From NCBI GenBank assembly GCA_937900215.1, contig CALCFH010000107.1:1-28650 (forward strand): DNA of 28,650 bases, read 5' to 3'. The stretch is from an uncultured Cryomorphaceae bacterium. Its GTDB lineage: Bacteria; Bacteroidota; Bacteroidia; Flavobacteriales; Schleiferiaceae. Under the pieces are notes generated by a model. It saw only the letters and a program-made list of their open reading frames with translations, did not search any database and was not told where the DNA came from. This document shows positions 26,404-28,650 of the stretch, in pieces (the stretch's first letter is position 1; each line of letters opens with the position of its first letter). A program made the translations under genes and the position numbers.

Positions 26404-26445
26404 GCTCCTTTGCTTTTTCTATTTTCGCCTTAGAATAATAAAATC

Positions 26446-27153
26446 ATGAAGTACAAACGCATCCTCCTGAAACTAAGTGGTGAAGCCCTCATGGGTGATC
26501 AGGATTTTGGTATAGATGGAAGCCGGTTACTGGAGTATGCCCATCAGATTAAGGCAGTGATGGAAGAAGGGGTTCAACTTGCCATTGTAATTGGTGGAGG
26601 AAATATCTTCAGAGGTGTACAAGGTGCAAGTTCGGGTATGGATAGAGTTCAAGCAGATCATATGGGTATGCTAGCCACCATGATTAACGGACTGGCTCTG
26701 CAATCTACTCTTGAAGAAATTGGAGTTAGAACGCGTCTGCAGTCTGCCATTGAAATGAATAAAATTGCGGAGCCTTTTATTCGCAGAAGAGCAGTTCGCC
26801 ATTTGGAAAAAGGAAGGGTGGTTATATTCGGTTCTGGAACGGGTAATCCGTATTTCACTACAGATACGGCAGCCACGCTCAGGGCAATTGAAACAAATGC
26901 GGAGGTGATCTTAAAAGGAACCAGAGTAGATGGTATTTTTACTTCTGATCCAGAAAAGAACAAGGATGCCGTTAAGTACGACACCATTACTTTTGACGAA
27001 GTGTATTCTAAAGGATTGAATGTAATGGACATGACTGCATTTACACTAAGCAAAGAAAACAACTTGCCTATTTTGGTTTTTGACATGAATAAGCCAGGCA
27101 ATTTAATGCGCGTAATACGCGGTGAGAAAGTGGGAACTTTAGTTGAGAATTGA
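26446..27153 (+). CDS. pyrH: UMP kinase PyrH
   Basis: PyrH phosphorylates UMP to UDP in the cytosol and is essential for pyrimidine nucleotide supply. The 235 residues match the hexameric bacterial amino-acid-kinase-fold enzyme. Signatures are KLSGEAL (9-15), IGGGNIFRG (about 50-58), the MGMLATMINGLAL segment near 73-85, and GTGNPYFTTDTAA (about 130-142) in the UMP site. FTSDPEKNKDA is the late ATP-site loop. It is followed after 12 bases by frr, the conserved bacterial gene pair, so both are likely co-transcribed. Forty-two bases separate it from the TonB receptor, enough for its own promoter, though none is clear. Confidence 0.98.
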   Translation: MKYKRILLKLSGEALMGDQDFGIDGSRLLEYAHQIKAVMEEGVQLAIVIGGGNIFRGVQGASSGMDRVQADHMGMLATMINGLALQSTLEEIGVRTRLQSAIEMNKIAEPFIRRRAVRHLEKGRVVIFGSGTGNPYFTTDTAATLRAIETNAEVILKGTRVDGIFTSDPEKNKDAVKYDTITFDEVYSKGLNVMDMTAFTLSKENNLPILVFDMNKPGNLMRVIRGEKVGTLVEN

Positions 27154-27165
27154 TAGAATAAAGCA

Positions 27166-27729
27166 ATGCAAGAAGAACTGAATTTTATTTTCGACGCAGC
27201 CAAGGAGCAGATGGAAAAAGCCATACAACACCTTGATAAAGAGTTGCTTAAGGTGAGGGCAGGAAGGGCCAATCCTTCTATGTTGGAAGGGGTGCGCGTA
27301 GACTATTATGGTTCAATGACTCCACTTAGCCAGGTTGCCAATATCAATACACCCGATGCAAGAACACTCTCTGTTCAGCCTTGGGAGAAAAAGCTCATAT
27401 CTGATATAGAGAAGGCTATTATGGCGGCCAACTTGGGTTTCAATCCTATGAATAATGGAGATGTAATCATGATTAACATCCCACCGCTAACAGAAGACAG
27501 AAGAAAAGAACTTGTGCGCCGATCTAAAGCAGAGTCAGAAGATGCACGTGTGGGCATTCGCAATGCGAGAAAGGACGCGATGGAAGAGATCAAGAAGTTG
27601 GGCAAAGACGGATTGTCTGAAGACTTGGTAAAAGATTCAGAAGCCGAAGTTCAAAAGCTTACCGATCTATATACTTCTAGAGTAGACTCCATTGTAGAGA
27701 AGAAGGAGCATGAGATAATGGCTATCTAA
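27166..27729 (+). CDS. frr: ribosome recycling factor
   Basis: RRF acts with EF-G to split post-termination ribosomes. The 187 residues show the tRNA-like two-domain layout. The KVRAGRANPSMLEGV segment (about 29-43) holds the conserved ribosome-contact arginine, followed by VDYYGSMTPLSQVANI. The IPPLTEDRRKELVRR segment (about 105-119) and VGIRNARKDA (about 125-134) are in the long helical arm. All conserved segments are intact. It is the second gene of the pyrH-frr pair and converges with the sensor gene at 27760 across 30 bases with no obvious terminator. Confidence 0.98.
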   Translation: MQEELNFIFDAAKEQMEKAIQHLDKELLKVRAGRANPSMLEGVRVDYYGSMTPLSQVANINTPDARTLSVQPWEKKLISDIEKAIMAANLGFNPMNNGDVIMINIPPLTEDRRKELVRRSKAESEDARVGIRNARKDAMEEIKKLGKDGLSEDLVKDSEAEVQKLTDLYTSRVDSIVEKKEHEIMAI

Positions 27730-27759
27730 GGACATTGTTAATTTAAATTCTTTTGTGCT

Positions 27760-28650
27760 CTAGCTTTCAATTTGAAAAGAATTCCATTCTTCATCCGATA
27801 AATTAAGCTGGTTTATTTCGGCTATAATTCTATGGATGGTTTCGTCTAAACGATGCGCTTCTCGTCCGATTGCATTAAAATACACCCTGCGTTCTTCTTC
27901 AGATATTTGATCGTCGTACGACTTATTTTGATGGGCGATCGAAAGCAAATTACTCACCGGTGCGCGCATTTCGTGCGCTTGTATTCTAACAATCTTCTTT
28001 AGTGCAGAATTTTGTTTTTCTATCTTTAGATTGGCTTCTCTTAGTGAAGTAATATCAGAGTATATTATAGTAATTCCACTCAGTTTTTTCTGCGCAGTAT
28101 ACAGGGGAGAACATCGTACCATATACGAATGTAGCTCTTGTTTAACGGTTACGTCAATTTCTTTTGAAACAGAATTGCCTATCAGGGCTTGCTCCAGCAT
28201 TGCACTTACGATAGGCTTTATTTCAGACGGAATGTAATGTAAGAAAGGCGTATTTACTTCAACTTGCATTTGAAGAATTCTGCGTGCATTGCTGCTTGCA
28301 GCGTAATTGGAATTGAGAATGTGAAGATTGGGGTCTAGTATAACAATCTGATCGGTTGTATTGGCTATTACCGTATTCAAAGTGCGGTTGGCCTCAAGAA
28401 GTTTCTCCGTAACATTTTTCTCAACAGTAACATCCGTACCTATGCATAAAAATCCGATAGGACTGTCATTGTCTCTATGAGAAATTAGACTGAAATCCCA
28501 CTTCACCCAATGGTATTCACCTGCAATAATAGAGGGCTTGCGAATTAAGACCTTGTTTACACTTCCCGGATTTACAACAGATTTGGTTCCAGCTTCTCTA
28601 CATTTTGCCACATCCTCGGGATGGGTTGTTGTGCTAAAGTGCTTTCCTAT
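27760..28650 (-). CDS. PAS/DHp sensor protein lacking an ATPase domain (5' end outside window)
   Basis: The frame is open to the right edge, so the N-terminus lies beyond 28650. Visible residues start with the end of a PAS domain (HFSTTTHPEDV, then HWVKWDFSLI and GFLCIGTDVTVEK). A second PAS domain follows (about 95-205 of the visible part), ending ITIIYSDITSLREANLKIE. A coiled coil leads to a DHp helix with the H-box QAHEMRAPVSNLL and its partner helix. The protein then stops (TAG at 27760-27762) without the ATP-binding domain, and only 30 bases separate it from frr, so no ATPase domain is hidden in another frame. Related PAS-DHp proteins without an ATPase domain occur in Flavobacteriia, as I recall. 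It may be phosphorylated by a partner kinase or may only bind signals. Confidence 0.87.
   Translation of the reverse strand: MGKHFSTTTHPEDVAKCREAGTKSVVNPGSVNKVLIRKPSIIAGEYHWVKWDFSLISHRDNDSPIGFLCIGTDVTVEKNVTEKLLEANRTLNTVIANTTDQIVILDPNLHILNSNYAASSNARRILQMQVEVNTPFLHYIPSEIKPIVSAMLEQALIGNSVSKEIDVTVKQELHSYMVRCSPLYTAQKKLSGITIIYSDITSLREANLKIEKQNSALKKIVRIQAHEMRAPVSNLLSIAHQNKSYDDQISEEERRVYFNAIGREAHRLDETIHRIIAEINQLNLSDEEWNSFQIES

Noticed and set aside
26658..27272. 204-codon open frame antisense to pyrH and the start of frr
   Set aside because: It lies wholly opposite two certain housekeeping genes, its Ser/Leu/Ile-rich product has no family motif, and it crosses the pyrH-frr gap. It is a by-product of their codon use.
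1..28650. CRISPR arrays, insertion sequences, phage genes, tRNA or rRNA
   Set aside because: No regularly spaced repeats, transposase or integrase motifs, or tRNA-like cloverleaf sequences were seen in the gaps.

Overview
The window looks like a chromosomal segment from a Bacteroidota bacterium, most likely Flavobacteriales (Schleiferiaceae/Cryomorphaceae-like). The evidence is a type IX secretion (T9SS) type A sorting domain on a giant subtilase, a TonB-dependent receptor, Bacteroidota-style ccoS/ccoP/ccoG/fixH genes, near absence of Shine-Dalgarno sequences, several TAnnTTTG promoter elements and moderate-to-low G+C. No rRNA, tRNA, insertion sequence, prophage or CRISPR array was seen.

Layout. 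Positions 1-2452 (minus strand) hold the downstream end of a cbb3 cytochrome oxidase operon, ccoS-ccoP-ccoG-fixH. The catalytic genes ccoN/ccoO and ccoQ are absent, and a 5'-truncated ccoP runs out of frame directly into a 3'-truncated ccoS. Positions 2758-4030 (minus) hold an MscS channel and a RidA-type deaminase, divergent from a ligase-associated DNA exonuclease (4063-5058, plus). Positions 5055-7673 (minus) hold a DUF962/Mpo1-like membrane protein, an unrecognised 116-residue protein, a polyprenyl diphosphate synthase and rfbA. Positions 7825-17874 (plus) hold a secreted GH13 amylase-like enzyme fused to a seven-repeat FG-GAP propeller, a 1688-residue subtilisin with three FN3/jelly-roll modules and a T9SS signal, and a CIA30-family protein. 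Positions 17934-24008 (minus) hold gdhA, a hybrid sensor kinase, dprA and an SDR oxidoreductase. Positions 24115-27729 (plus) hold a TonB receptor and pyrH-frr. The right edge (27760-28650, minus) is a PAS/DHp sensor that ends before any ATPase domain.

How the parts fit. The cco genes and an FNR-like site upstream of ccoS indicate micro-oxic respiration, but as assembled the oxidase cannot be complete. The amylase, subtilase and TonB receptor fit a polymer-degrading heterotroph. gdhA, pyrH, frr, rfbA and the prenyl synthase are housekeeping. Perfect hairpin terminators follow the MscS gene, the amylase and the subtilase, and a bidirectional one separates the CIA30 gene from gdhA.

The most notable points are the ccoS/ccoP junction, the GH13-propeller fusion without a T9SS signal, the kinase lacking its ATPase domain, and a hybrid kinase with an apparent degenerate receiver. 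I saw no clear evidence of a wholly new multi-gene system.
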